From: Cristatella mucedo
Taxonomy: Eukaryota; Bryozoa; Phylactolaemata; Cristatellidae
Assembly (NCBI GenBank): GCA_009760855.2
Contig: WPIO01000044.1
Location: 1,931,393-1,995,392, forward strand
DNA length: 64,000 nucleotides
Direction: 5' to 3'
Of the stretch, positions 30,000-42,174 are shown in pieces; position 1 is the stretch's first letter, and every line of letters begins with the position of its first letter. The notes beneath the pieces are model-generated. The model did not search any database. It was not told where the DNA came from and was given only the letters and a program-made list of their open reading frames with translations. The position numbers were made by a program, and so were the translations under genes.

Positions 30000-31650
30000 G
30001 CCTCAGGTCATGTCACAGCTCCTTTCAGAAGCTGTAGTCGTACCACTTCTCAAGAAAGCAACACTAGGCCAAGAGCACTTGAGCAACTACCGCCCAGTTT
30101 CCCTTATACCATTCCTATCAATGACACTGAAACGAGTCGTGGCAGACCAGCTGACCTCATATATTGAAACTTCACAGCTTACTAGTAAGTTCCAGTCTGG
30201 CTTTAGGGCTAATCACTCCACAGAATCAGAATTACTTAGGGTGTACAACAACCTACTTAGGAGTGCAGACATGGGTGGAGTATCTCTGCTTGTTTTGCTC
30301 TCTCTTCCGACAGCTTTTGATACTATCGATCACCAAATTCTTCTTGAGCGCCTCTCATCTCGCCGGGGCATCACTGGCCCTGCTCTACAATGGTAAAGGT
30401 CCTATCTCAGTGGGAGACTCCAGAGTATTGACGTGAATGGACAAAGATCATCCGAGGTACCTCGGAAATATGGGCTCCCCTCAGGGCTCCTTGCTAGGTC
30501 CCTTTCTTTTCATGGTTTATACTCTCCCTCTTGCTGATGTGATTGCCAAGATCAGTCTAGGCTTTCACTTCTATGTGGAGGACACTCAGTTGTACCTTTG
30601 CTTTGAGCCCTACCAGCCTTTGAGCATCTCAAATTTTTTAAACTCCCTTGCAGCATCTATTGATAACATCCCCACATGGATGACAGCAAAATTTCTTAAA
30701 TTAACTGGTGATAAAACTAACTTATCAGTTATGGACAAACCAAGTGTGATTCAGAAATTGGAAAGGCTACCGCTCAAAATCGACTCTGCCAGCATATCTC
30801 TTGTTGCATCTGCACGAAATCTAAGTGTCATGTTCCAAAGTGACCTTTCGTTAGACATAGGCTCCGCAGTCAAGTCTGCCTGCTTTTAGCTACATAACAT
30901 TGCTAAAATTCGGGCTTGTTTAGATAAGGATACCACATCTAAGTTGGTCCATGCATTTGTGACATCCCGTCTTGACTTCTGTAACTCGCTGCTTGCTGGC
31001 CTACCGGCATGCGCAATCAGGCGATTGCAGCTGGTGCAAAACTCTGCAGCTAGGCTTGTCTGTCGTGAGCGTCGCAGTTGCCACATCACACCACTTCTCG
31101 CCGACCTGCACTAGCTACCAGTCAAGCAACGGATCGACTTCAAGATTTTGTTACTCACTTTTAGGTCCCTTCATTCTGAGGCGCCAGCCTACCTATCAGA
31201 TCTACTTCCCCACCAGGCTAAGCATCGTACCAACTGCTTTTCGGAATCTAACTGTTTACCTATATCTTGTACAAACCTCAAATCCATCGGAGACTGTGCC
31301 TTTAGTTCGTATGCTCCCAAAGCCTGGAACTCACTCCTGTCAATAAATACCCTGACTTGACCACATTTAAAAGGAACTTAAAAACACCTATTTATGACAG
31401 CATTTAGTGGGTTCCTGTGATTTGTCCTTTATGAGCTTATGTGTGCTGACACTGCTCATGCTGCCACCAACCACACTTGCATGCTAACCCTGTGCATGTC
31501 GCCCTTAACCACGTTATTCCTGTTGTTTGCCAAGCATGATGCCACTCACCATTCGATCGCGTATCCTTGCAGCAAATGTAAAGCGCCTAGATAGAGATTG
31601 AGTTATATGAGAACGCTAGATCAAGTGTATTATTATCAATATTATTGTTA
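30000..31650 (+). mobile_element. L2-A LINE, longest copy (RT to 3' end)
   Basis: The RT finger and palm are readable: [66 protein letters not shown] (30.0-30.4 kb); then GSPQGSLLGPFLF and FHFYVEDTQLYLCF, where the catalytic YADD has become YVED. The C-terminal region and 3' stem-loop with a degraded TTA tail complete it. Stops and frame changes at about 30396, 30890 and 31110 break the ORF. No endonuclease is present, so it is 5'-truncated. Confidence 0.92.
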
Positions 31651-32759
31651 AAAAACTGCGTCGAAGTTTGATGTCATTGAGCTGCCAAATTGTTTTCGTG
31701 ATTCTTTACAAACGGAAATCGAACCTGCTGAAATCACATAACGGTGAGTCACATTTAACGTACTCGCTCTGGTCTGTTTTTCGCTAGCCCTCAACGCAGG
31801 TAAGGCACGTGCTATTCGAATGCGCAGCCAACCTTTTAACCTGCTTCGTTAGTGTAATAATAACTAATAACTAATAAATGTAATAATTAATGGAATATTA
31901 TTAACCCGCTGTTGCGGCGTCTGCAATTTATTCATTACACCGCAAACACAGCACTCGTAACAGTGCTAATCCTTACCAGCCCCTCTAAGCACGGCTAGCG
32001 AGTAGAAAAAGTCGCCTTGATACACGTAGGTACACCAATGGTAGTTGAGCACGGCAGAAAGACAGATAGCCCTAACATAAATTATTATTATTATTATTAT
32101 TACAAGTCAATGTCCTTAGCATACAGCAGTCTATTCGATAGCTACAGAGGGCTACTGGTGTCCAGCAACAACCAGAACGTGTAACTCTCTCGTTCAGCAA
32201 CCATACCACAACTTACTTACTAAAGCATGTGTTGGGATTTTCATGCCACCAAACCATAGACTATGACGTAACCGGTTCCTAATCATTTTAATTCAACAAC
32301 AATGAATGATAATATATAGGCAGTTACGATCTGTCTGATGTAGCATGACAGCACGTAAATATATTATGTACATGTGTGGTTGTTTGCTCGTTTTACTGCG
32401 TTTGTGCGTATACCTGACCGACGAGGGAGCTACTAATATGACTAGCACATTTGATTGTTCAAGTCCTAACCGGCTAAGAAGTCTCCTGCTGTTCGGGCTG
32501 AGGTTCGGGCAGGTTCCTTCCCTGGCTGTTAAAGAGATTAGACTCACTGGCTGCGTCTAATCTTCAGGCTTGTAGGGTCATGCAAATTCATATGTACTCA
32601 AGACCCACCCTAATAGTGACGGCTGAAATAATGAATAATGAAGCGAAATAATGAATAATGAATAATGATAAATAAATAATGAAGCGCCGGCCGAACGTTT
32701 AAAGCCCGTCGAGCGTCGGTTCATCTAGCATCACTCCTGCGACGTCCGCCCTGAACGTG
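31651..32759. other. Intergenic, unassigned, AT-rich
   Basis: Contains short ATTATT and AATAATG runs (32.08 and 32.62 kb) but no identified element. Confidence 0.5.
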
Positions 32760-32882
32760 CTCGCACCGGTAACCAAGGTCGTGGCCGAGGTCGTGGCCTT
32801 GAGCCCCGTAGCACATGTGAAGCGCCTGAATAGATAATTAAGTTTTCTTAGGCTGCTATGCAAATGAATTATATTTGTAATC
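32760..32882 (+). mobile_element. SINE-A copy, truncated head
   Basis: From ACCAAGGTCGTGGCCGAGG through a box-B-like TTGAGCCCCG to the 3' stem (GAAGCGCCTGAATAGATAAT) and AATGAATTATATTTG. Box A is lost. Confidence 0.7.
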
Positions 32883-32959
32883 TAAGACTACTATTCTTAA
32901 ACGACTTGTAATTTGATGGTCAAATTTCCTTCAATGACAAATCGGCCTACTCTCAGCCG

Positions 32960-33300
32960 AGGTGCCGCACCAAAGTAATGGCCTGCTTGGACGAGAGAAT
33001 GAATACTGAACTAATTCACTGGTTCGTGGCATCGTATCTAGATTACCGAAATTCTGCTTGTTCAGGACCTCCAGCCAGTGCACTCAATCGTCAGCAGCTG
33101 CTGCAAAACTCAGCAGCTCGTGAGATCTGTCGTATAAAGCATACAGTAGCTGCTACGCAATATCCCTTCTGTCTGAGCCTTGTAATAGCGTCAAATCGAT
33201 TTCAAAAGGCTTTGCCTGGGTTACATGTCGCTTCACTCGCTTGCATCAGCCTGTGACTTCCGGCTTGAGCCCTTACTTGCAACGACAGTGCGTCGTTTAA
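32960..33300 (+). mobile_element. L2-like LINE C-terminal fragment
   Basis: It reads MNTELIHWFVASYLDYRNSA, then LNRQQLLQNSAAREICRIKH, the same layout as the L2-A block KLVHAFVTSRL...[14 protein letters not shown] but more diverged, so probably another subfamily. Confidence 0.65.
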
Positions 33301-33374
33301 GCCTCAACTAACGACGTATCTATTCCTATTAGCTTTCCTTTCACCCTAGTGAACTTGTCCCATTCTGCTCCCGT

Positions 33375-35230
33375 GTGTTTCGGATGATAACCCCTGTAAC
33401 TCTACAAAGCTAAAAAGACTATTTGGGTGTTACGCTGGAGAGTTTTGTATAGCGCTATCACAGCCTAAGCGGCTCTCGGTACGCATTCGGTAGCCAACAG
33501 ACTTCGTCTCACGCATATTAGAGAATGTGGAAAGCATAGCTGAGTCAGGAGAGCAGTTGAGGTGGTGAGTCGCATGGAAGTAGCGGCTCAGGACTGCTGA
33601 AAAGGATGAGCCATAGTCGGCAGCAGGAGAGTAGTTGTCGTTGCGTAAGAACTGTGGAAGCGAGTTCCACAGTCTAGGACCTGCAGATCTTAAGCTTCTG
33701 TCGCCAACGGTCTTTAAGCGGAGGAATGGAACAGTTAAATTATTGTCCACACAGGACTTGAGGGCACGAAGAAGCTGAAACTGGTGGAGCAGTTTAACTA
33801 GGTACAAAGGAGCTAAGCCGTGGCGGGCCTTGTGTGTCAGCGTAAGTAGTTGGCTCTGTATCCGTTGCTCAACCGGCATCATCCTAGCTCTTTCAGCAAA
33901 GGAGACACGTGCTCAAACCGCTGGGACTTGAAGACTAGCTTTGCAGCCATATTCATAGTCCGCTATAGGGGCATAATAGCTTTCTTTGGCAGCCCAGCAA
34001 GCAACTGTGAGAGACCGCTCCTTATCTTGGATCGGGATCGGACGTGATGGCTAGCTGTAGAAGGAGTCTTCTGAATGAAACTTTAAAATTGAGGCAGCTG
34101 TTGAAAACGAGACCTAAATTTCGAGTAGGTTGTGATGGTCGCACAACAGCATCACCAATTAAAAGAACAAAGCCTTTTAATCCAGCCACACACTTGGGGG
34201 TGTTCTATGAGCAGCAGTTCTGTTTTATCGTCTTTTAGTTTCAAGAAGTTTTCCGACATCCATGATCGAATTTCGGCAAGGCAAGCATTCAGTTTCTCAG
34301 TTGCTGCAGCAGATTTTGACGGTTTGGATGACAAATACAGTTGAATAACGTCAGCATAAAAGTGATACCCTTTTCCATGGGCCTTAATCACTTTTCCCAG
34401 AGGTTGAGTATAAATGGAAAACAGCAAGTGACCAGTACGGACCCTTGAGGGACTCCACAGGTGACCCGTCTCGTGTGTGAGACCTGACTCCCCACACGAC
34501 ATGAATTAAACACGATTAGACAAGTTCGATTTAAACCACGCCAGTGCTTCGTCTGCCAGACCGATCGTCATTCTCAATCGCTCAAGCAGAACATCGTGAT
34601 CAACGGTGTCGAAGGCAGCTGACAGATATAGCAGAGCTAGGGCAGTGACATTCCCGTCATCGTTGTCGCGTAGAATGTCAATATTAGCACGGAGAAGAGC
34701 ATTTTCAGTGGAATGCTGCCTCTTGAACCCTGATTAAAATGTTTCTGAAATTTCATTCTTTTCAATATGTTTCAACACCTGGTTAGCATTAATGTATTCA
34801 AGAATATTTAACAAGAAAGGAAGAAGGGAAACTGGCTGATTTTTTGCAAGGACCTCTGTATCTAATCCAGGCTTTTTTAAGTATGAGTCTAACAATAGCT
34901 AATTTGAAGGACTTGGGGACGACCTCTTTTCCCAAAGAAGCAATTAAAATCTTGATTATGGCAGGGCTAAATTGGTCTGCTAGTGAAGACCACAGAGATG
35001 ATGGTATAGGGTCTTCAGGAGACGAACTCTTTTTGCTAGACCTTATTAAGGTAGCCACATTGCATGCAGAAACCTCGGAAACCTTTTAAGGAAGGTCACA
35101 GGTTGTGATTCCAAAATTGCTTTAGTCGGAGGTGGCTTTATGGAGGCACGAATGTGCACAATTTATTCAGTAAAGAAGGGTGAAAACCTTTCGGCTGAGC
35201 CCTTAATATCGGGAGGGGGAGGAGTCGGAC
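33375..35230 (-). mobile_element. CR1-B LINE, RT to 3' end
   Basis: On the complement: SSPEDPIPSSLWSSLADQFS (35.0 kb), an RT palm with decayed [11 protein letters not shown] (34.37 kb, YADD lost), then [38 protein letters not shown] and [14 protein letters not shown]. It is about 1.85 kb, the longest continuous CR1-B copy here. Confidence 0.9.
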
Positions 35231-35414
35231 TTCACAGCATTGGCCAGTAAATGGATTACTGTCTTATAAATATACCTGTTAGTAGCCAGAGGTCCCACTA
35301 ACCGGAGGCTAGGGGTGTCTCCATGTTGACTTTGGCAGGCAGGCCGGAGCGCGACGCTCGCTTGCTTTTGACTGCTCGATACTATTCGTCTTTACGCTTT
35401 GGTTATTGATTCTC

Positions 35415-35505
35415 AAGCAGCGAGATGGCTGCAAAGCGCCTGCATAGAGATTAATTCTCGCTGGGCGCCATATAAACTACCTATTGTTATTCTTATTACG
35501 TTTGG
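35415..35505 (+). mobile_element. SINE-A 3' fragment
   Basis: Only the shared 3' stem-loop region survives: AAGCGCCTGCATAGAGATTA, then CGCTGGGCGCCATATAAAC. Confidence 0.6.
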
Positions 35506-36479
35506 TCGTAATATAAATGTGGCAAGCACTTGGTCTTGCCGGGTAGGCGTCGTGGAAACCGAACAAGGCGGCATACTGGGTTACGTACTGAGCTACGGCG
35601 AGCCAGAGTAAAGGTTGGCGTCCTTCACAGCATCCACGCGATTAGTCGCGAACAATTAAACTTTGAGGCCTCCTGGTTAGTAAGGTGGTTATTTCATTGG
35701 CGTAGCCCACTAGGGCTTCAGCAGAGTGAATGAAAGCCCTCTCTAGCCATAGGTCATCACATCCATTCTTGTTAACAGTCAGTTGAAAGTAACGATTACC
35801 TGACTCCTCCAATGTTTTGTTCTTTTACTATTACTAATCGATGTAGCAAAAACCTGTCAGACCATGATTTTTGTCCTCACTTGAAGGAACTATATCCTTT
35901 CTGTTCTTAAAGGAGTAGTATAGGCCAATCGAATTGGGTCAGCGGGCCTTGACCGTGCCCTTTGAAGGCGTGATAGATGCCGAAGAGATCCGTGCCCTTT
36001 AAACCTTTCTGCCACAACTTGAGCTCAAACCCGCATGATTTAAATCCCGAACCCAGGATTGTATTGGGCAGAGGTCAAAGGGTAGGCGGACAGCAGCTTA
36101 GGTGGCTGTTTGAGTTTCATGCAGTAGTGTACCCAACGAAGTCTTACGGAGCATACTGTTGCTAAGATGTTGAGTCCTTATTTGTATGAGGCCATAGCAG
36201 AACTAATAGTAGCTATATGCGACTTATTATTATTAGAACTGCATAGAGCTCATAGCCATTCTTGAAGCACTAATGCAATGAGTCCCAATCGGCGGCATGG
36301 CCCACAAAAGATTCGGCAGTAAGGTCATTGAAGGTCATTATGTTTGGCTTACTACAGCAATAGATTAACTATTAGGTGCATGTGACTCGCAAAATGGTGA
36401 CTCGCGAACGAATAATCTTTAATCGCTGCCTCATAAGAAGCTTTTTTTAGTGCCACCTAGAACAGGAGAAACGTGACAC

Positions 36480-37445
36480 CTTTAGTCCAGTCTTCCCTTT
36501 GCCATTCTTATCCAAAACTCGCGTACGAATATTGGCACAGCAGATACACTATTACATAAGTTCATCTGAATTTGCTAGCAAGATTCAACCGTTCTGCCGA
36601 AAGCAAGTTTCAATCGGCATTTAGGGCTAACCGTTCTGCCAAAACTGCTCTGCTTCGGGTTTACCCTAACCGGCCGAACCATGCTGATCAGAGTAGGTCT
36701 TTGCTGCTAGTTCTGCAAAGTCTTTAAGCAGCATTTGACATAATTGACCACGAGATCCATCTCTAGAGCTTCTCGACACGCCTTTACATCGTCGGAACAT
36801 GGCTAAACTAGGTTCGTTTCAATCTGTGACAGCTGTCAGCGTGTAGACCAAAATTACCGTGGGTAATTCTGGGAGCCCTTGAAGTAAGTATTACCTCAGG
36901 GTTCAGTCTTTCGCCCATTCTTTTCACTATCTAGATCCTAGGCTCTCTCACTGGCTGATATCACCGCCAGACGATATCTTGGCTTACTTGTAAACGCCTG
37001 TGGCATCCAGCTCCACCTATCATTTCCCCCTTCTAGGCATTGCTCAAAGTCCGACTCACTTACATCTCTTGTAGCTTCTATTGACGACATTCGCACTTGA
37101 ATGGCCACTTAGACGATATGATCAACCTAATAGTTTTGGACAAGACTGGTGACACCCTCAAATTCCGAGAGCTCACACTCAAGATTAGCTCATCTATCAA
37201 GGTTTCAACATCATCGAGGTTTCAAAGCAAACGAATCCGACCTTTCGATTTACCAGTTTGTTCTTGCCCCCAGTTTCAAATTGTCACACCATTATCCTTT
37301 CTAAATTTTATATTGAAATCTTTTAGTGATCGGGCCTTCAGTTTGTGTGCTCTAAAAGCATCAAGCTCGCTTCTGGCTTGTGGCTCCACCTGCATTGACT
37401 CACTGAAGTCTCACATTAGGACGCATGTGTTCCGATGAGCTTTTC
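36480..37445 (+). mobile_element. L2-A LINE, heavily decayed RT to C-terminus
   Basis: Plus-strand fragments match FRANRSAKTALLRVY, then a palm-like AAFDIIDHEIH, TVPQGSVFRPFFS and the C-terminal FSDRAFSLCALKASSSL (37.33 kb). It is riddled with stops. Confidence 0.7.
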
Positions 37446-37689
37446 CTGCGCCCCAATAAACATGAGCGTTTGCAAATGTGTGTTGTGGCACCTGTTTGGT
37501 TTGTGGGAGTATCGGGCAGGATTCAGTACACGTTAATAACCTGGGGTCCTACTAACCAGTGGTCAAGAAAAATTACGATTTTAGATTACTTTGATTTAAG
37601 CAATCTTGGGCTTTCGTGAGTACCGGTTGGTTATGTTAACCTAAAAGAGGCTGGGATAATTACTCAATCAAATAATGTAGTAGCTTAGG

Positions 37690-38190
37690 AAGAGGTTAGA
37701 GTAGTTCTTACACTGACCCACAAGGCCCGCCATGGCTTGGCTCCTTCGTACCTAACTCAGCTGCCACACCAGTTTCAGCCTCCTCGCAACCTCAGGTCCT
37801 GTATGGAAAATAAAGTAGCTTTTCCATTCCTCCGCTCTTAAGATCGTTGGCGACAGAAACTTTAGCTCTGCAGGTTCTAAACTGTGGAACTCGCTTCCAC
37901 GTTGTTACGCAACAACTACTACTCTCCTGCTGCCGACTATGGCTCATCCTTTCCAACGGTCCTGAGATGCTACTTCCATGCTCCTCACTACTTCAACTGC
38001 TCTCCTGACTCTGCTATGCTTCCCACTTTCTCTTTGTTGCGTGAGACAAAGTCCGTTGGCTACCGAATGCGTACCGAAAGCCGCTTAGGCTGTGAGTGCT
38101 CAATAAAAAACTCTACTTCTTATTACCCACATAGTCTTTGTGGCTTTGCGGAGTTACAGACGGAGATGCATTACATAAGGTGTTTGCTCG
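37690..38190 (+). mobile_element. CR1-B LINE 3' end
   Basis: It carries [20 protein letters not shown]-like sequence, [18 protein letters not shown] and [14 protein letters not shown], ending at TACAGACGGAGATGCATTAC. Confidence 0.85.
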
Positions 38191-39309
38191 AGTAGGCAAT
38201 GCTAAAGCTTGTCGGAAGACTGTTAACACCTAGGATAAAAGAAGGTGATGAGTTTGACAACTCTATTATAAGAAAAGTTAAAGGACACTTGTAGATTGTG
38301 AAGCAAATATAGCTTGCTTTTATATATCAACTACAATTCAGTGTTGTTTTAGATCTTGGCGAAGCCATATCTGTCGACTCATGTAGTCGTGCATCGACGG
38401 TGAAATGTAACCAATCTCACATGTATGTAGGACATCGGCTGCTTCTGCGATCGAAAGATTAGACCGACTGGAAAATAGTAACACGGTGTTCTGACCAAAC
38501 TCGGAACTTAACAAAAATATTGTTGCTATACAAACTTCATTCAAGGAACCGCAGCCGATAAATTCAGCTAGTTTATGAAACACAAAAGAGATGTATTTTG
38601 AAATATACCAAGGAAATTTTGGAAATTAGTTGCAATATTTACCCTGTGAATTGCTATCAAAGCGTGTCAATAGTTGTCGGAGTTTTGTGCATGACTTTTT
38701 CTAACTTTTAAAAATTCAACAGATTTGATTAAATCGCTCGCCAATAACTGCCACCAGAGAGCTTTCTCTAACTACGAGGCATTCGTGGAAGTATGCAGGG
38801 TGCAACAGCTGACACGCATGACGTATTTTCGCCTTAAAATAAAATTAAGGTCGAGGAACGTCGTATTAGAAGAAGACTGCGTCACGTTATTAAAGCGGAG
38901 AAATGTTTCGGACTTCAAGGTCTGGCTTTGAGAAGATACGAATGGATACTTTGGCTGAGAAGTAAAACGTTCCCTGTCGAGTTTTGGTGAACAGGATCAG
39001 CACTAACATGCCTCCATAATTCTCCTTGCACAGTTTTTCGTACGCTTCGTATATCAAATGCACTTACGGGGTACCTTTCTCCAGAGCGATTATATTCTTG
39101 AGCAACTTTTTCTTGAACGGAACGTGTTTGAAAATATCCATTCAGAAGTTATACAAAGCGTGCGGGATGCATCCAAACGCAAACAGAAAGTCGTCACCCG
39201 TCAGACAGTTTTGACGGAGAGAGATCATAACATTTGGATTTTCGCAGATTAATGTGAACACCGGTTGATTTTGAAACTGTGTGTCTTAGTTGGCAATCCG
39301 AAGTACTGG

Positions 39310-40638
39310 TGTAGCGCCCGGCTGGCTTTGGCTGAATTTTAGCGCGAACAAGAGCTGTTCGGCGGCGGGCTAGAGCCCCTTTGTCCTGGAGCAGTGAGCC
39401 AGAGAGGAGCGTCAGTGCGGTTAGAGAGGAAGCGCTTAGGAGCAGGCCAGGAAGCTCGGAGACGAGCAGCGGCGATTCGGCCTTTAGAATTGGTCCGATA
39501 CTCGCGGAAGCTGCTGATAGATGTTGGCTGGCCTGTCAACCCCCGCCTTCCCTCTTTCCAAGAAAGAATCTTCTGGAACCCATTCGCCATTCAAGCTGGA
39601 CGGAGGTACCCTCCCAGTGGCCTGGGGACGGTAGTAATTCCTTTCTGTAATGGGCCAAGGTGTCCGGGCCCAATACCACTAAGCTCTTTCCCATTGTTCC
39701 AGCTAGGTATTTAAGAGTCGAGCGACGCTCGCTCTTGGCCTGGTGTCTTTTTGTCTGTGGTCTTCTGTCTTTGGTCCGGCTCCGCCGTCGGACTCGTTTT
39801 CTCTGGAAGCGAGGGAGGAGGGCGGGCTGTTCGCCAGCGATTGACGGAACAGGACGAGACAGCTCTAGGAGGATTCGGTGGAACCCCACCGAACACGGTC
39901 GTATCGCGCCCGAGCTGGCATTTTGTTTGTTCTTTCGTGTTTTGTGTTTCTTTTGTGTCGTGTGTGTGCGCGCTAGCACGTGCTCTCGGCATAGGGATTT
40001 GCCGGCGCGAGCTAGGCGTAGTTGGCGTGTGTGGAGCTCTAGTTCACCGGGTAGGGTTTAGGCTCCGGGTCGCGCTTTAGTGTGGAGAATTATTTCCTCC
40101 GCAGGAGTGCTTGAGTTGGCGTGTGTGGAGTATTCCGGCCGCACTGGTGGAAACCGAGTTCTAGTTCACCGGGTAGGGTTTAGACTCCGGTTCGCACCTC
40201 AGTGTGGAGAAGTACTCCCTCCGCTCGAGTGTTTAAGTTGGCGTGTTTGGGGTATTCCCTCGGCACAGGTGGGAACGGATTCCTAGTTCACCGGTTAGGG
40301 TTTAGGGTCCGGGTCGCGCTTAGTGTAGAGGAGTATTCCCTCCGCAAGAGTGTTGAACGTGCGAGGAGTGTGGAGATAAAGCTGAACTAGACGCGCAGCG
40401 ACTTTGTGCGCTTGCGAATAAAGTTCAGTAAAATCCCCAATTTATGTGTCTTGCTTCCAATTCACGCCGCGGACTCACGACCCCTTTTAGTAACGGTAAG
40501 CAGGTCAGCGCCAGAAACGCTCGTTTCGTGGCGGCCAGCTTATTGCGCGTAGGCGCGCACCGAACGGCATTAGGCGATAGGCTACGCCGCTAGGTAAGCG
40601 GCAGGTCAAGCTTACCCCGCCGAGCCTTCGGCGTTACA
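39310..40638 (+). mobile_element. Solo LTR of an LTR retrotransposon
   Basis: The ends are TGTAGCGCC and GGCGTTACA, an imperfect inverted repeat bounded by TG...CA, and it is flanked by a 4-bp direct repeat CTGG (39306-39309 and 40639-40642). Internally there is a TATA-like TATTTAAG at 39709-39716 and a polyadenylation signal AATAAA at 40417-40422, giving U3-R-U5 order on the plus strand. A repeat of about 120 bp occurs about three times at 40020-40375. There is no primer-binding site, internal domain or second LTR. Open frames inside are uninformative. Confidence 0.8.
40020..40375 (+). repeat. About 120-bp tandem repeat inside the solo LTR
   Basis: The block GTTGGCGTGTGTGGAG recurs at about 40021, 40115 and 40237, and TTCACCGGGTAGGGTTTAG at about 40046, 40166 and 40287. 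Copies differ by substitutions and small indels. It lies between the TATA-like box and the AATAAA. Confidence 0.85.
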
Positions 40639-40889
40639 CTGGCACATTGCTTTCGCTCTTATTTGCATCATTTTCGAATCTGTATCGCTGAATTGCTTGC
40701 AATCGAACAGCTTTCCCACAAGATTTACTGCGACTTTGTGACTCAAATCCGCGTGGAGGTGCTCAAGAAAAAAAGGCATTTGCCCGCACGCCATCAGGTT
40801 TATGACATGCTTTTGCAAGATGTTGGTTGCTCTATCTGGAGACATGCATTTAAGATTCCAGCTTGCAATTTTTGAAATTCATTCTGTTT

Positions 40890-41160
40890 GCACATAAGCT
40901 AATGTATCTCCGTCTGCAACTCCACGACGCCACAAAGACTAGGTAGGTGTTATGCAGGAGAATTGTGTATAGCAAACTCACAGCCTAAGCGGCTTTCGGT
41001 ACGCATTCGGTAGTCAACAGACTTCATCTCACACAACAAAGAGAAAGTGGAAAGCATAGCAGTGTCAAAAGATCAGTTGAGGTAGTGAGTTGCATGGAAG
41101 TAGTAGCTCAGGGCCGTGATGAACGTGGAAGCGAGTTCAACAGTGTAGGATACTCGTACT
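40890..41160 (-). mobile_element. CR1-B LINE 3' end, short
   Basis: It starts AATGTATCTCCGTCTGCAAC and covers the last approximately 80 codons on the complement, with an internal deletion after 41110. Confidence 0.8.
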
Positions 41161-42174
41161 CGTCAATCATCAACTTATTACCCATATCAGGTGATGGCAG
41201 AGTGAATGCTGGATGAAGCTCCTCCGAGAACTTCTCCAATGCATTGTGTCGAAAGCCGTATATCTAAATCCGCTGGGGTAGACTGCCCTAGCCGACCAAG
41301 CTCCGGCCGAGCGCTCAAGCCCCCTTGGCTAATTTGAAGCGCCTGTAGCTTTTCAATGGCTTTGGCGGCGGCAGATCTTGTGGAGTCTCACGGAGTCACC
41401 AGCGTGGACATGAGCGGTAAAGGAGACTCTCTTTTTAGTTCCCTCAACGCTTACGTATACAAGAGCTCGATGAATCATAGCGGCTACGTCAGAAATGTTA
41501 ACTTACACTAATGGCCCGATGCTGCGTTTTGTCAATGCCTTAACCGTAAGCTGCCAGGGAGGCATGCATCAGTGAGCTGGTGCTGCCATAATTACAATAG
41601 CAGCAGCAGGCACACACAAGCCGCCTAAATAGAGATTAATTTCTCTTAGGACGTTACACAAGTGAGTTATATTTATTTATATTTAACAATGCCCACAGAC
41701 GATCCTGCTTCTGCTTCGTCGTGCTGTCCTTGAATTAGCCTGTCGCCTGCGGCTTACTCTTACTCTTACTGATGTTGGTCGACGTTTTCTGCATTTCCCA
41801 ATTGGCACTCAGTGTCTTCTGTCGTTTAGACTTGTGTATGCTGCCTGGATCGAAGGTAACCACACGGACTCCAGACCGTTTCTTGCATAAGTTTCAATGA
41901 GCATTGAGCCGTGCGACTGCTGCAATCCAAACCTGACAGGCAGCTTCCGTATGCACCGAACTCAGCTTTCTCAACGTCGCCGAAGGGTTCCCAGATAGGG
42001 TACTTCTCTGCTGGCATCGAGAGTGAGTAGAAAGCTAACAAATCCAATTATATCATCCGGCCAACTGAACGGTTAGGCAGAACTGGGTCACAGGAGGGCA
42101 ACGTGAGGCACGTGACTCGGAAGACCCTAAAGGGAACGGTATAGACAAAGGCCACTGGCCACAAAACCAATTAG
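41161..42174. other. Intergenic, unassigned apart from SINE-A pieces
   Basis: No gene signal seen outside the split SINE-A. Confidence 0.5.
41283..41690 (+). mobile_element. SINE-A in two pieces
   Basis: The tRNA-like half (CCGACCAAGCTCCGGCCGAG, GCGCTCAAGCCCCC) at 41283-41350 and the 3' stem half (CCGCCTAAATAGAGATTAAT, ATTTATTTATATTT) at 41605-41690 are separated by about 250 bp of unrelated sequence. This is either one copy with an insertion or two fragments. Confidence 0.55.

Larger units (their letters stand above)
38330..40880 (-). pseudogene. hAT-like transposase remnant split by a solo LTR
   Basis: On the complement, 39060-39230 reads FGCIPHALYNF, stop, MDIFKHVPFKKKLLKN and 38945-39060 reads YEKLCKENYGG, then LFTKTRQGTFYFSAK. 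These resemble the GC(I/A)PHxLNL...KDI and (F/P)xKTRWG blocks of hAT/DUF659 transposases, with Trp changed to Gln. A fragment like LLASDLIKSVEFLKV follows after a frameshift (about 38.74 kb). Exon-like sequence at 40640-40880 would join in frame to 39309 if the LTR were absent. The family call rests on remembered motif shapes; the part upstream of the LTR is the weaker half. Confidence 0.5.

Noticed and set aside
39394-40286. Open frames of about 70-150 codons in the solo LTR
   Set aside because: They lie in U3/R/U5-like sequence with a tandem repeat; no gag, pol or other domain is visible.
40020-40375. CRISPR-like array
   Set aside because: Units are about 120 bp and continuous without spacers, inside an LTR of a eukaryotic genome.
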